Shown here piece by piece: positions 49,321-59,549 of a stretch of 64,000 bases of DNA (position 1 is its first letter; every line of letters starts with the position of its first letter). The notes beneath the pieces are model-generated. The model saw nothing but the letters and a program-made list of their open reading frames with translations, did not search any database and was not told where the DNA came from. Origin of the DNA: Owenia fusiformis (taxonomy: Eukaryota > Annelida > Polychaeta > Sabellida > Oweniidae); NCBI GenBank assembly GCA_903813345.2, contig CAIIXF020000003.1, positions 16,694,931-16,758,930 on the forward strand, given 5' to 3'. A program made the translations under genes and the position numbers.

Positions 49321-49896
49321 CAGGGTGGTCAAAAAAAATGGAAACCCTGCATTTTCCTAATATATTTGTCATGTTAAGGAATTACTCCCTGATATTTCAC
49401 ACATTTCTACATCATTCAATTTCCTACAACCCTACCAAATTTCATGACCATCAGACTGATAGTCACAATTTTACAGCACGTTGAATAACATGCTTCAAGT
49501 TTGGCCATCATCGCGCTGTAGGTAAAACTGCACAGTTGTCAATGGGCTGAATGCATTCCTCAGCAAGTATGGCCTGAATGAAATGGATGATCTCACTTTT
49601 GAGGTTTGTGATTGTCCTGAGGTCATCCTCATACACTTTTTCCTTGCCATATCCCCACAGGTAGGGACATTTTGGACGATGAGTGTAGGTGGCCCGACAG
49701 CGCAATAGTGGCCACTAGAGCATGTTCTGTAAAGTGCTGTAACATTGTGACAATCAATCCGATGGTCATCAAATAAAGTAAGCTGGTAGGAAATTGAATG
49801 ATGTACAAATGTGCAAAATATCAGGGAGTTATTTCTTAAAATGACAAATATATGAGGAAAATGGTGTAAGGGTTTCCATTTTTTTTAACCACCCTG
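49321..49896 (-). mobile_element. mariner-like element with long TIRs, deleted
   Basis: CAGGGTGGT at 49321 and its inverse ACCACCCTG ending at 49896 are bordered by TA (49319-49320 and 49897-49898). The inverted arms extend to about 200 bp each (to about 49522 and from about 49695), with 80-90% match in the outer 110 bp. The spacer of about 170 bp encodes a transposase fragment on the minus strand. TA borders plus that fragment support a Tc1/mariner-superfamily origin. Confidence 0.8.
49508..49705 (-). pseudogene. mariner-type transposase C-terminal fragment
   Basis: The frame contains CPYLWGYGKEKVYEDDLRTI and then LKSEIIHFIQAI. In Tc1/mariner-superfamily transposases a (D)FFLWGYLK.KVY...L..L...I segment follows the catalytic triad. 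The DNA-binding domain and the catalytic acids are absent, so it cannot be active. It sits between the two long inverted arms of the element at 49321-49896. Confidence 0.6.
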
Positions 49897-49945
49897 TACA
49901 TAAATGGCTAAAATAACTTTCAACGAGTGTTTACTGTACTATACT

Positions 49946-50172
49946 CAGGGCTCTCGCCAGGCTTTTAGACTGTGGCGCAGCACCACACTCTATTTAGCTC
50001 CCTTCACACCCTATTGGCAGATCATGACTGTTTCCACAGTCTAAACTTGACTGAATATACAATAATAGCATGTAAAAGGATAAAACATAACATAAATATG
50101 ATTTATCACGATTGAACGCTTATTCTGAAGATGTTAGCACCACACCCTAAATATATCCTGGTGAGAGCCCTG
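49946..50172. mobile_element. 227-bp hAT-like MITE with 5-bp TSD
   Basis: The ends CAGGGCTCTCGCCAGG and CCTGGTGAGAGCCCTG are inverses with one mismatch in 16. ATACT is duplicated exactly at the borders (49941-49945 and 50173-50177). The interior is non-coding. End wording and TSD length match the style of the element at 21070-21857. Confidence 0.8.
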
Positions 50173-50177
50173 ATACT

Positions 50178-50984
50178 GTAGATGAAACTTCAACATTTTC
50201 AAATTATAAAACTATAACATGGTCTGGTTTTTGAATATTTGATAAAATGGTTTATATTTTTTCACATTTTTATGTGAATATTCACCAATAATGGTAGAAT
50301 ATATAGTTCAAAATTGAAATGTATCTAGTATGTATTGAAATTACTTCAACTTTGAGTTCTCAACTTCTTTGTGAACGTGTAGAACTAGCTTAAGAGAACA
50401 AAACAAATCCAAGGTGTGAGTCAAGGCAGTCTGACTGGTAGCAGCATGTGAACAATCAAGAACTACATTACTATTACTCTGATGTTTTTTGTGTTAGATT
50501 ACGAGTTAGCTGTTAGCAATTTTGTTAGATAACACGAAACTCAATTGAGATAAGAGTGTTGAAAAGCATCCAGGTAATTTTGACTGCCAAAAACACACAA
50601 TATCATTGGATTTTTATATTTAAAGTATTTTATATTTAAAAGTACTGTTTATACTGTATATGTGCATGACTATTACAAACTAAGGGGTCTTTGTTAAAGG
50701 GTTTATTTCAGCGGATACATCAATATTTTGGGGGGATAAAAATGATATCCAAAATTCTTCGTTACATAAATTGGTTAACTCATAGTTTTATTATGAATTT
50801 TTCAGCAAAATCAGGAAACATATTTGTGATATCTATAGCACTTATATTCACTGATCAAAAGATTTCAAAATTATCCTATTAATATTAATGTTCAAATATT
50901 CATAATATTCTTCACTTCAGTACTCATGAAGATGAAAAAACAACTTCCAAATGCAGGGGCCTGTAGTCCAGATATCATTCACTT
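50178..50984. other. non-coding stretch, nothing recognised
   Basis: AT-rich sequence between the small hAT-like element and the tandem array. No recognisable domain, RNA or inverted repeat was found. Confidence 0.5.
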
Positions 50985-51690
50985 AATTGCTACTTCCATC
51001 TTCAAAGTGGATCATATTTGTCTGCGAGCCCCTGCATTTGAACGACATGAAAAAGCTCAACCCCCAAATACAAGTGTCCATGGGCCAGGCATCATTTAAT
51101 ATATTACTTCCATCTTCAAAGTGGATCATGTTTAAACCCCTGCTTTCGAAGGACATAGAGAAACTCAACCCCCAAATGCAAATGTCCATGGTCCAGGCAT
51201 CATTTAATATATTACTTCCATCTTCAAAGTGGATCATATTTGTCTGCAGGTCCCTGCATTTGAAGGACACGAAAAAACTCAACCCCCAAATGCAAGTGTC
51301 CATGGTCCAGACATCATTTAATATATTACTTCCATCTTCAAAGTGGATCATATTTGTCTGCAGGTCCCTGCATTTGAAGGACATGTAAAAACTCAACCCC
51401 CAAATGCAAGTGTTCAAGGTCTTCCCTTTGTTCCTTACTTCCTCAAAGGGGATCATATTTAGACCCCTATTTTTGGAGAGTATGAATGAGAAAACTCAAC
51501 CTCCAAATACAGGGGTCTGTGGTCCAGGCATCATTTACTATGTTCCTTACTTCCTCAAAGGGGATCATGTATTTGAAGGACATTGAGAAACTCAACCCCC
51601 AAATGCAAATGTTTATGGTCCAGACATCATTTACTATATTCCTTTCTTCCTCAAAGGGGATCATGTTAAGACCCCTGCATTTGAAGGACA
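50985..51690. repeat. tandem repeat, unit about 108-114 bp, seven copies
   Basis: TACTTCCATCTTCAAAGTGG-type words recur near 50991, 51105, 51213 and 51327, and the variant TACTTCCTCAAAGGGGATC near 51435, 51548 and 51644. Spacings of 108 and 114 (multiples of three) leave long open frames on both strands, such as MIHFEDGSNILND repeats on the minus strand. With openness on both strands and no start or splice context, this is called non-coding. Confidence 0.85.
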
Positions 51691-51963
51691 TGAGTGATGC
51701 AGTACAAGGTGCCATATAAGTCATGTATAGTATTAGCATTCGAGACAGGTAGCTTTGTAATTTATATACATGCTAAGCATAGAAGACTAGCTTATATAGG
51801 ATCATTTTATGTTTAATCATATTTTCTCCCATTAATATTGATAGGCTAATAAAAAAGTCTCATGGGATTTTTTTCTTTTCAGCTCTGATCTGATAAAAAA
51901 AGCTATATTTTTTATTAATTTCAAGACATTTCATGAATCATGACAAAAATATTTTTACCATAT
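51691..51963. other. flank of the LTR element, nothing recognised
   Basis: AT-rich host sequence up to the 5' LTR. It ends ATAT (51960-51963), which is repeated after the 3' LTR as the probable target duplication. Confidence 0.5.
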
Positions 51964-52447
51964 TGTGGAACACGTGGCCCGGTTATTGTTCTCTGTACCA
52001 TCTATATGTATGTCAATCATAAGTCGGTGTGTGCCTCACATCATGACATTGGCCAGATCATTACCCAATCATCATCTTTGTACATCATTATTTCACATGT
52101 AGTATAAAATACCCTGATCATCCCATTTTCATGAGAGTCACTCAGAGCTAGAGGCACACAGATACACCTTGAAGATCTTATAATAAAGTTGTTGTATATT
52201 GTACGTATTTGTTACTAGTTCTGTGTTTCCCGTCCTCCCCCTCCCGGGGAGGTCGGGGCTCTCATACCCACATCCCTTGACATGTAGCAGCTGACCTGAT
52301 TCCCCCCTCCCCACATCAAGTCTACCTTATGACGGAGCCGCGCGGTGATGCAGAGACCAACAGACCCCCCCTCAGGTTAAGGTGACCGGACTTGGAGCAG
52401 GGACCGGCCCCGGTATAAAGTACAGCACCCCCTCACTCGGTTCTACA
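51964..52447 (+). repeat. 5' LTR
   Basis: 484 bp, beginning TGTGGAACAC and ending TTCTACA (TG...CA). It differs from the 3' LTR at 52046 (A versus T), 52339 (C versus G) and by one C in the run near 52370, about 99.4% identical. A TATA box and AATAAA signal inside suggest U3 to about 52135, R to about 52205, then U5. Confidence 0.93.
52103..52109 (+). promoter_or_regulatory. TATA box in the 5' LTR
   Basis: TATAAAA, preceded by CACATGTAG. Transcription would start roughly 25-35 bp downstream, around TCACTCAGAG (about 52138). The identical box in the 3' LTR is at 61338. Confidence 0.7.
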
Positions 52448-52448
52448 T

Positions 52449-52461
52449 TGGTGGCAGCGGT
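52449..52461 (+). other. primer binding site (tRNA-Leu type)
   Basis: TGGTGGCAGCGGT begins one base after the LTR. It is complementary to a tRNA 3' end ACCGCTGCCACCA, which is that of animal tRNA-Leu (AAG-type) from memory of its acceptor stem. Several invertebrate Ty3/gypsy elements use tRNA-Leu. Confidence 0.65.
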
Positions 52462-53359
52462 CTTGGGTGAATCCAGTGCCAGTGTGCTGTACCCGGGGGT
52501 CAGGCAGATCAGTGTTCACGTGATAGGCGATGCAGGACGTGAAAACTGCATCGTTTGCCGAACAACGATGCTGCAAGTCAAGATATCACACGTAGCTGAA
52601 CGTGTAATTTGTCAGGGCACAGACCAGGTAGCAGTACAGAAACCCCTGGGACGTGTAAGACAGGCGTAGATGCAGGCAGGTTAATAAGGTCAACTCACGA
52701 GAACGGCCCTGGGGCAATAGAGCAGCCAGTTTGCGGTCCAGGAAGTGAGCTGACAACCCCTGAAGCAGTCACACGCAACACATTCGTTTGCCTGTGTAAC
52801 AAAGGCGAAATGTGACTCCCCCTATGAAACGACGTGCAGTGGCCCGAGGGTCAGGCCCGATTGTAAGGAAATGTTTCCAGACCCCCCCCTCGTCTGTGTT
52901 TGAATGTCAGGGAAAGTTCAGCGTCTTGAGTCTCTTGCTTATCATAATGATCCAGAAAGAAAACGAAGTTTCGCAACTATTGTTTGATGGTATTTGATTC
53001 AAACAGATATAGCGCTAATGATCTTCTAACGACTGTCTGAGTGGGCACTATGGTGAAAGTAAAGCGACGCATCCCATTGTTTGCACAAACCTCATTAACA
53101 ACAAATGAGACAAGAGACTAATTCGACTGTCATGGGAGCAAATCAGAGGTATCAAAAAGGGGCTGGACTTCATGAAGGCTTGCAACAAATGATTTTCGAG
53201 GGAGGAGCATGGGCTGACGAGGGGCCTGCAATTAAAGAAGTTACTATATAAGTGCCGTCGCTGGTTCGACTAATCACTTCTTGATTTCTACTGCCGAGTC
53301 AACACCTCGACTTGATCTCCAAGCTACAGCTACCTAAAACAACACACTTGAACATCACC
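52462..53359 (+). other. long leader between PBS and gag
   Basis: About 900 bp without a convincing gene, moderately GC-rich. An open frame crosses from the LTR to 52669, but it starts inside the LTR at a GTG and has no domain. The leader probably holds packaging and translation signals; none can be pinned down. Confidence 0.5.
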
Positions 53360-54985
53360 ATGCAGAACCCCAATGATCAGCAAGCTAGTTCACTTAGCCC
53401 TTCAGCCAAACATGATCACGGTCAGTTAGACGATACAGTGGTTTTCCCAGGCCTCGGGGGACGCCCCGGTCAGCCTCAGGAGACCCCAGTATCTGAAACA
53501 AAATGGCCAACTCATGACACAGAAGGTGCTACGTCCGGATACGTTTCCCATGTACCTATGGTGTCAACAATGAACCCTGACCCCAGTAAACAGTTCCCAC
53601 TACCAAAAGATATATCATCAGATCAATACGCTTTACCCTCGAGCGGATTTGGTGGTGCAAGGCCCAAAGCTGTACCCTTCCCCGCGCTCAATCAGTCAAA
53701 AGTGAAAGATCATGTCGGTGCCCCGTATACTTCTCCATTTAACCAAGACATGTTCCGACCCGGTTTAGGCCATAACTCTGGACTACAGAACGTCCAGACA
53801 CCTCGTCGGCGGTTAGAAGACGAGTTGAATCTCTTAGATTCCATTAGAGAATCAACAAAGCCAGAAGAAAGAAAAGAATTAGACAGACTTCTTTTGAATC
53901 ACGCCATCGCTTTTGCGGCTGACAGATTATCGACTGGCACAAGGAGAAATTCGGGAAGCATACATGATGCAGGCTTAATGCAAGCAAACGAGGCACGGGG
54001 AGCAAACGGTTCTAAGCATAGATGTGCGCCAGGTTATCCACTACATGTACCTGATCCAAATGTACCACAGGCAGGAATACAGGGTGGTCACGAAAAGAAG
54101 TCAAGATTTAATCCAGACAAGTTTACCGGGGGTGAGACTACATCATGGATGAATTACAAAGCACATTTCGAACAATGTGCAGACATAAATCGTTGGTCTT
54201 CAGATGAGAAGTACAAGTTCTTAGCGGCCTGCCTGAGAGGAAATGCCCTCGAAGTAATAGCAAATATTCCCCATGACCAGCCTAGATCGTATACTGATCT
54301 AGTAGATAGGTTAGAAAGACGATTTGGAACCAGCGGTCAGGCTGCACGTTTCCTTTCAGAATTACGTACTCGCAAACGCAAAAACGATGAAAAACTTGCT
54401 GCATTGGGCCAAGATATTCGTCGATTGACAAATCTGGCTTACCCGGAAATACCTCTTGACGCAAGGGAAAGATTTGCACGTCAGCATTTCATAGAAGCAA
54501 TCGACGACCAGGATTTGAGATACCGTGTGTATCAGGCCCCATGCTCTACATTAGATGAGGCCATCAGAATCTCAATAGAGACAGAAGCGTTTCTCGAATC
54601 TGACAGGTCCCGGTTTGGAAACCGTAGGCGTACAGATAAACAACATGACGTCAGAAGAGTTCACATGAGTGAATTTTACAGCTCTGAAAGTGAAACTGAT
54701 GACGAAGACGATCGTAGCCAGAGAATTCGTGCTGTTTTTGCAACAAACACTTCCGATTTGACAGATATGAGGAAGCAAGTAGAGGAAATGCAGAAAGCCA
54801 TTGATAGACTGACTACAAAGGGGACTCAAAGCTCAAAGCCCTCTGCATTTAAAATAACTGGCAAGTGCCATAAATGTGGCGAAAGGGGGCACTGGAAACG
54901 TAATTGTACGTCCACCGACGGTGAACAGAACCAGGGAAACAACAGACGATCGAGCAGCAAGGGCAGCCCTCGATCGAAACAGTAA
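53360..54985 (+). CDS. gag: Ty3/gypsy Gag
   Basis: Structural protein forming the retrotransposon particle. The frame is open upstream to 53312, but the first ATG is at 53360 in a good context (CACCATGC), giving 541 residues. The first 230 residues are Pro/Ser-rich. About residues 248-415 form a retrotransposon-type capsid domain (FTGGETTSWMNYKAHFEQ, FLAACLRGNALEV, YTDLVDRLERRFG). An acidic SSESETDDEDD segment and a short coiled coil follow. A CCHC zinc knuckle, C-x2-C-x4-H-x4-C (CHKCGERGHWKRNC), lies at about residues 503-516, with a basic Ser/Arg tail. No damage is visible. Pol lies in the -1 frame and overlaps by about 60 nt. Confidence 0.92.
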   Translation: MQNPNDQQASSLSPSAKHDHGQLDDTVVFPGLGGRPGQPQETPVSETKWPTHDTEGATSGYVSHVPMVSTMNPDPSKQFPLPKDISSDQYALPSSGFGGARPKAVPFPALNQSKVKDHVGAPYTSPFNQDMFRPGLGHNSGLQNVQTPRRRLEDELNLLDSIRESTKPEERKELDRLLLNHAIAFAADRLSTGTRRNSGSIHDAGLMQANEARGANGSKHRCAPGYPLHVPDPNVPQAGIQGGHEKKSRFNPDKFTGGETTSWMNYKAHFEQCADINRWSSDEKYKFLAACLRGNALEVIANIPHDQPRSYTDLVDRLERRFGTSGQAARFLSELRTRKRKNDEKLAALGQDIRRLTNLAYPEIPLDARERFARQHFIEAIDDQDLRYRVYQAPCSTLDEAIRISIETEAFLESDRSRFGNRRRTDKQHDVRRVHMSEFYSSESETDDEDDRSQRIRAVFATNTSDLTDMRKQVEEMQKAIDRLTTKGTQSSKPSAFKITGKCHKCGERGHWKRNCTSTDGEQNQGNNRRSSSKGSPRSKQ

Positions 54986-56265
54986 AAAAGCCCAGACAGA
55001 CAGAAATTACACTCGAGTTGACGGAAGCAGACATACTTGAAGAGCCTTTGTTTATCAGCAGTTTTGAGAACGTGGAATTAACTAATGGTATCTACGTGTG
55101 TTGCGGGCTTGATGGCGTAATTGAAGCAAATATGCTTGTTGACACTGGAGCAACAGGTACGCTGTTATCTGAGTCTACATATAACAGAATTCCAGTGGAC
55201 AAAAGGAACCGTTTGATGCCCGTGAATAGACGGGTAACTGGTGTTGACGGCGGAGCTGTTGGAATTCTAGGGAAGTGCACCATGCAGCTCCAAGTGGGAG
55301 AACAGACAAGGAACTGTACTGTATATGTCGCGAAAATTCCTGGCGAGGGCATACTTGGCATGGATTTCCTACAAGGATGTGAGTGCACAATAAATCTGAA
55401 ACATGGCCGCATTGAATTCCCCGGTGAAAATGTAAGATGCACATCAAGTGAAAAGACTGAATTTTGTTGCAAAGTAATAGTGGATTCGACGTGTTATGTT
55501 CCTGCGGGACATGAAGCAATTTTGCAAGGCAAGGCAACAGAAGACCTTTCCAGTGTGAACGGCCCCGGCCTAGTCGAGCAATTTTTCCAGGAAAATGGCA
55601 AGGACCGAGGTGTTGCTGTAGCCAGAACATTGGTAAACCCGGGTAATGAAATAATACCAATTCGTGTAATTAATCCAGGCCCGTATGGCTGCACAGTATA
55701 TCGTGGCACAGCTATTGCCGAAATGTCTTCAATTGACAAAGTAATCAGCGATCGGGACGATTATGCAAACCCAGATACTGGTTTAAAAGTAATGCATACG
55801 GGTATCGCCAGTAGTCGTGTCCCAGAGCATCTTCAAGAACTGTTTGAAGAGTCCACAAAGTCAATGGATCATGAAGAGAAAGAATTGGTGGCTGATCTGC
55901 TCTGTAAATACTCAGACGTTTTTTCAAAGGATGACAGTGACCTCGGTAGAACTAATTTAGTTAAACATTCGATTGACACAGGCAACGCAATTCCGATCAA
56001 GCAGAGACCAAGAAGAATGCCTTTCTGGAAAAGCGAAATAGCTGCTGAAGAAATACAGAAATTACTTGACAAAGGCCTTATAGAACCGTCTCAGTCGCCA
56101 TGGTCCTCGCCCGTCGTGTTAGTCAGAAAAGGTGACAAAGACCCTTCTATCGAATCGAGACTAGAAAGAGGAAAAGTGAGATATTGCGTGGATTATCGAA
56201 TGCTTAATGCAGTCACCGTGAAGGATGCAGTAAGAAGGCTAAATACTACAGCCTCCTCGATTTAG
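54925..56265 (+). pseudogene. pol: pol part 1: protease and N-terminal reverse transcriptase
   Basis: The frame is open from 54925, overlapping the end of gag in the -1 frame, and has no ATG near its start, so it would be made by frameshifting. An A6G run sits at the gag stop (54984-54990). An aspartic protease is shown by LVDTGATGTLLSE (Asp at 55141) and ILGMDFL. The RT begins with KQRPRRMPFW, IEPSQSPWSSPVVLVRKGDK and VRYCVDYRMLNAVTVKDA. After that motif the frame shifts and stops at 56263-56265, because roughly 50 bp (length 1 modulo 3) are missing. The next RT block continues in another frame from 56232. Function of this copy is lost. Confidence 0.88.
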
Positions 56266-57619
56266 TTATGGGCTATAACCAGGTGGCACTGGACGATGAT
56301 GCAAAATTGAAATCAGCGTTTAGTACAGGGACTGGCTTTTACCAATGGAACGTCATGAGCTTCGGACTGGTCAACGCAGGTTCAACGTTTGAACGATTGA
56401 TGGAAAGAGTATTGAATGGGCTCGTATTTGACGTTTGCTGTCTTTACGTTGACGACGTGTGCGTTTGGGGCAGCTCAGTTGCAGAGATGGTTACCAATTT
56501 GCCCAGAGTATTCGACAGATTCCGAGAGGCAAATCTAAAGCTGAAAAGTAACAAATGCAAGCTATTTAAAGATTCGGTCGTGTTCCTTGGGCACAAAATA
56601 TCAGATCGCGGTATTGAAATGGACCCCGAAAAAATTCGTGTAATCCTCAAATGGAACACCCCTGTTACTGTAAAACATGTTCAAAGCTTCCTTGGTTTTG
56701 CATCTTATTACAGAAGGTTTATTCGCGATTTTTCTGGAATTGCAAAGCCACTATACCAGCTGACTGAAAAGGGAGCACGTTTTAAATGGTCTGTTGAATG
56801 TGACATCGCATTCCAAAGAATAAAGAAGGCTGTGACTAGCGAACCGATATTGGGGTATCCAAAATCTGAGGGGCAATTCGTGCTTGACGTAGATGCTTCG
56901 AACGAACAGATAGGTGGCGTACTAGCTCAAGTCCAAGGTGAAAATGAAGTGGTCCTGTCTTATGGCAGTAGAACTTTATCAAAAGCAGAGAGAAATTACA
57001 GCGTTACCAGGAGAGAGCTACTCGCCGTGATACATTTTGTAAAGCACTGGAGGCACTATTTGATCGGCAAAAACTTCAAAATACGGACGGACCATGCATC
57101 ACTTCGATGGCTGATGAATTTCAAAGAACCGGAAGGCCAGACAGCACGATGGCTTGAAACGTTAGGCGCTTTTGATTTCACCATCGAGCATCGCCCGGGT
57201 CGCCTGTCAGGAAATTGTGATGGTCTGTCCAGAATGCCAGAGACGTCAAACGCAAGTCGTCCAATACAACCTAGAGGGGAAAATGGAAATACAGTGATGT
57301 CGAACGCAAGTCGTCCAATGCAATCTACAGGAGCAGATGATGCTACAGGGGAGGGTGATTCTATGAGTTCTAGCCAGACAAGCAAACCAGCAAGTAATTT
57401 ACAGACGGCTGTATTGCCAAACGTAGATGTGAAAGCATTGAAAATACCTCCAGAATTTGAGCTAACTGAAATAGCTGATCAGCAACAAAAAGACGAGGCG
57501 ATCCGCGAGGTGATTCGATATTTGAAAAACGAACTTGCTAAACCATCGTGGGAAGAAATATCAGATCAGACACCAGAGTTTAAGGCGTATTGGGGTCAAT
57601 GGGCATCCTTGCAACTTAA
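56232..57619 (+). pseudogene. pol: pol part 2: reverse transcriptase core and RNase H
   Basis: Re-enters the RT just before LLDLVMGYNQVALDDD. The catalytic YVDD is at 56445-56456, followed by LGHKISDRGI and FLGFASYYRRFI. RNase H has its acidic residues in LDVDAS, TRREL, IRTDHAS and NCDGLSRMP. A Ser/Asn-rich linker with a repeated SNASRPMQ-like motif follows. The frame runs unbroken to the inserted element at 57620, after which it reads into foreign sequence and stops at 57692. The RT finger/palm segment between parts 1 and 2 (about 15-17 residues) is missing. Confidence 0.9.
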
Positions 57620-58221
57620 AGGAATATTCCTTGCCAAACCATCTCTCTCCTCATATGGTAGCTATAACCATATATATGCTTGCCATGTTTAGCAAAGCAT
57701 GCAAAAATGTTTTGATATGGTCAAATTTGATCACTTAGATATGTGATGCTCAATTCCAGTAAGCTGCCATCTTTTAAAATTTCACACAGGAAGTGATGTC
57801 ATCGGCTCTCAACTTTGCATATAGCATTAGGTGAGGAGCTATTAAGAATTACAAAACCAGCTAAATATTCTTTTCCAACTTTATATCTTATTTAATCCTT
57901 CTGATAATCTCTTCTTTTATTCTAAGTTGACAAGCCCTGAAAATATTTTTGCACAGAAAGTAATGATCACTTGTCTAGAAGTGATTTTGTGCTACTTTCC
58001 TATACTGTTATTGGCAAGGTTATAGAAGTTGAGAGTTGATGACATCACTTCCTGCAAGAAATCTTAAAAGATGGCAGATTACTGGAAATAAGCACTATAT
58101 TTTTAAATGATCAATATTGACCATATTAAAACATTTTCCCATGTTTTGCTAAATATGGAAACTATACATATGATTATGGCTACCATATCAAGAGAGAAAG
58201 GGTCTGGCAAGGAATATTCCT
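57620..58221. mobile_element. 602-bp TTAA-flanked fold-back MITE inserted in pol
   Basis: Bordered by TTAA at 57616-57619 and 58222-58225. Two 196-bp arms (57620-57815 and 58026-58221) are inverses aligned without gaps and roughly 80% identical. The outermost 17 bp, AGGAATATTCCTTGCCA, are identical. The loop is about 210 bp and has no open frame. TTAA duplication is typical of piggyBac-type insertion. Element plus one TTAA is 606 bp, a multiple of three, so the pol halves stay in the same frame, but stops inside the element separate them. Confidence 0.9.
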
Positions 58222-59549
58222 TTAAGGAAGATGTGCTTTACCGGAAGTGGGTCAGTGAAGATGGCACTGAAGTAAGGAGGCAATTGCTGTTACCGAGTGG
58301 ACTACGAGACAGGGCGCTGAATCAGCTACATGATTCAAGACTCTCGGGGCATATGGCAACGAAAAGAACCATTGAAAGAATGAAACAGCGATTCTACTGG
58401 CATGGAATGAGCACGTACGTTAAACGTTATTGCCGTCAATGCGACATTTGTGCTGCCAAGAGGAATCCACAGAAGCAACCCAGAGGCCCGTTGAAACAAT
58501 ACAGGCTTGGAGCCAACATGGAGAGGGTTGCCCTGGATATACTTGGACCACTGGTAGAAAGCACAAGGGGCAACAAATATATATTAGTCCTGTCGGATTA
58601 CTTTAGTAAATGGACGGAAGCTTTTGCAATGCCGTGCCAAACCGCTGAGGTTGTATCGAGGATAGTAGTTGAAGAGTTCGTATGCAGATACGGCGTTCCA
58701 CGTGAGTTGCACGCCGACCAGGGCCGACAATTCGAAAGCAACCTATTCCAAGAGTTGTGCAAGCTACTGGGTGTCCGGAAAACAAGGACGAGTCCTTTGC
58801 ACGCATGTAGCGACGGCCAAGTGGAGAGGTATAATAGAACACTGGAGGAAATGCTCTCTAAATACGTGGATTTGGCGCAGAAAGACTGGGACGAACATCT
58901 GTCCTATGTCATGCACGCCTATCGTTCGTCCGTGCATTCGACTACCAAGGAAACGCCAAATATGCTGTGGTTAGGAAGAGAAGTTGAAATGCCTATAGAT
59001 TTATCAACATCCTGTCCCCCAGATACGCCGTGCTGCATCACTGAATTCTGTGAACGGATGCGTGAACGCATGCAAGCTGCAGGGCAACGGGCACGCGAAC
59101 AATCTGCCATTGCAGGAGTAAGGCAGAAACGAGGCCACGATGCACGACTTGCTACCAAGACCTACAAAGAAGGAGACGCAGTTTGGTTACACAACCCTAC
59201 CCGTGTCAAAGGACGCTCGCCTAAATTACAGAACTTTTGGGAAGGTCCTTACATGGTCGTTACCTGTATTTCTGATGTGTTGTTTAGAATACAACGAAGT
59301 CCGAAAGGAAAATACAAAATCGTGCATCATAATCGGTTGAAGCCTTATGAAGGGACCAATTTTAAAGCTTGGGAGACTCAGGAGATCACAGACGCAAAGA
59401 CTTCTCAATCCCCGCCTGTGAATGCTCAAAATAAGCAGTCTAAACAAAGTTTCGTGGATCAAGTGGCTCCAATTGTCGATGCAAACGGCAGAGGTTTCCC
59501 CGATGATAAGCCCAGAAAAACGCCCAAGGAGGAACAGGAAAGCCCCTAG
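58222..59549 (+). pseudogene. pol: pol part 3: integrase
   Basis: Resumes pol after the inserted element; the ATG at 58107 lies inside that element and is not native. The N-terminal zinc-binding region is H-x6-H (QLHDSRLSGHM) and CRQCDIC. The catalytic core has ALDILG (Asp), HADQG (Asp) and QVERYNRTL (Glu), with exactly 35 residues between the second Asp and the Glu. The C-terminus has the GPY/F module (WEGPYMVV...VHHNRLKPY). A Lys/Pro/Gln-rich tail follows and there is no chromodomain. This segment has no damage of its own, but it is cut off from RT by the insertion. Confidence 0.9.

Noticed and set aside
52382-52669. Open frame of 95 codons across the LTR/leader border
   Set aside because: It starts at a GTG inside the LTR, crosses the PBS and has no recognisable domain; treated as chance.
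56227-56252. GTAAG...ACAG at the RT break as a tiny intron
   Set aside because: The distance (about 22 bp) is far too short for a spliceosomal intron, and removing it would not supply the missing RT residues. A deletion explains the break better.
58107-58220. N-terminal extension of the integrase frame (MINIDHIKTF...)
   Set aside because: It is translated from the right arm of the inserted fold-back element, not from pol.
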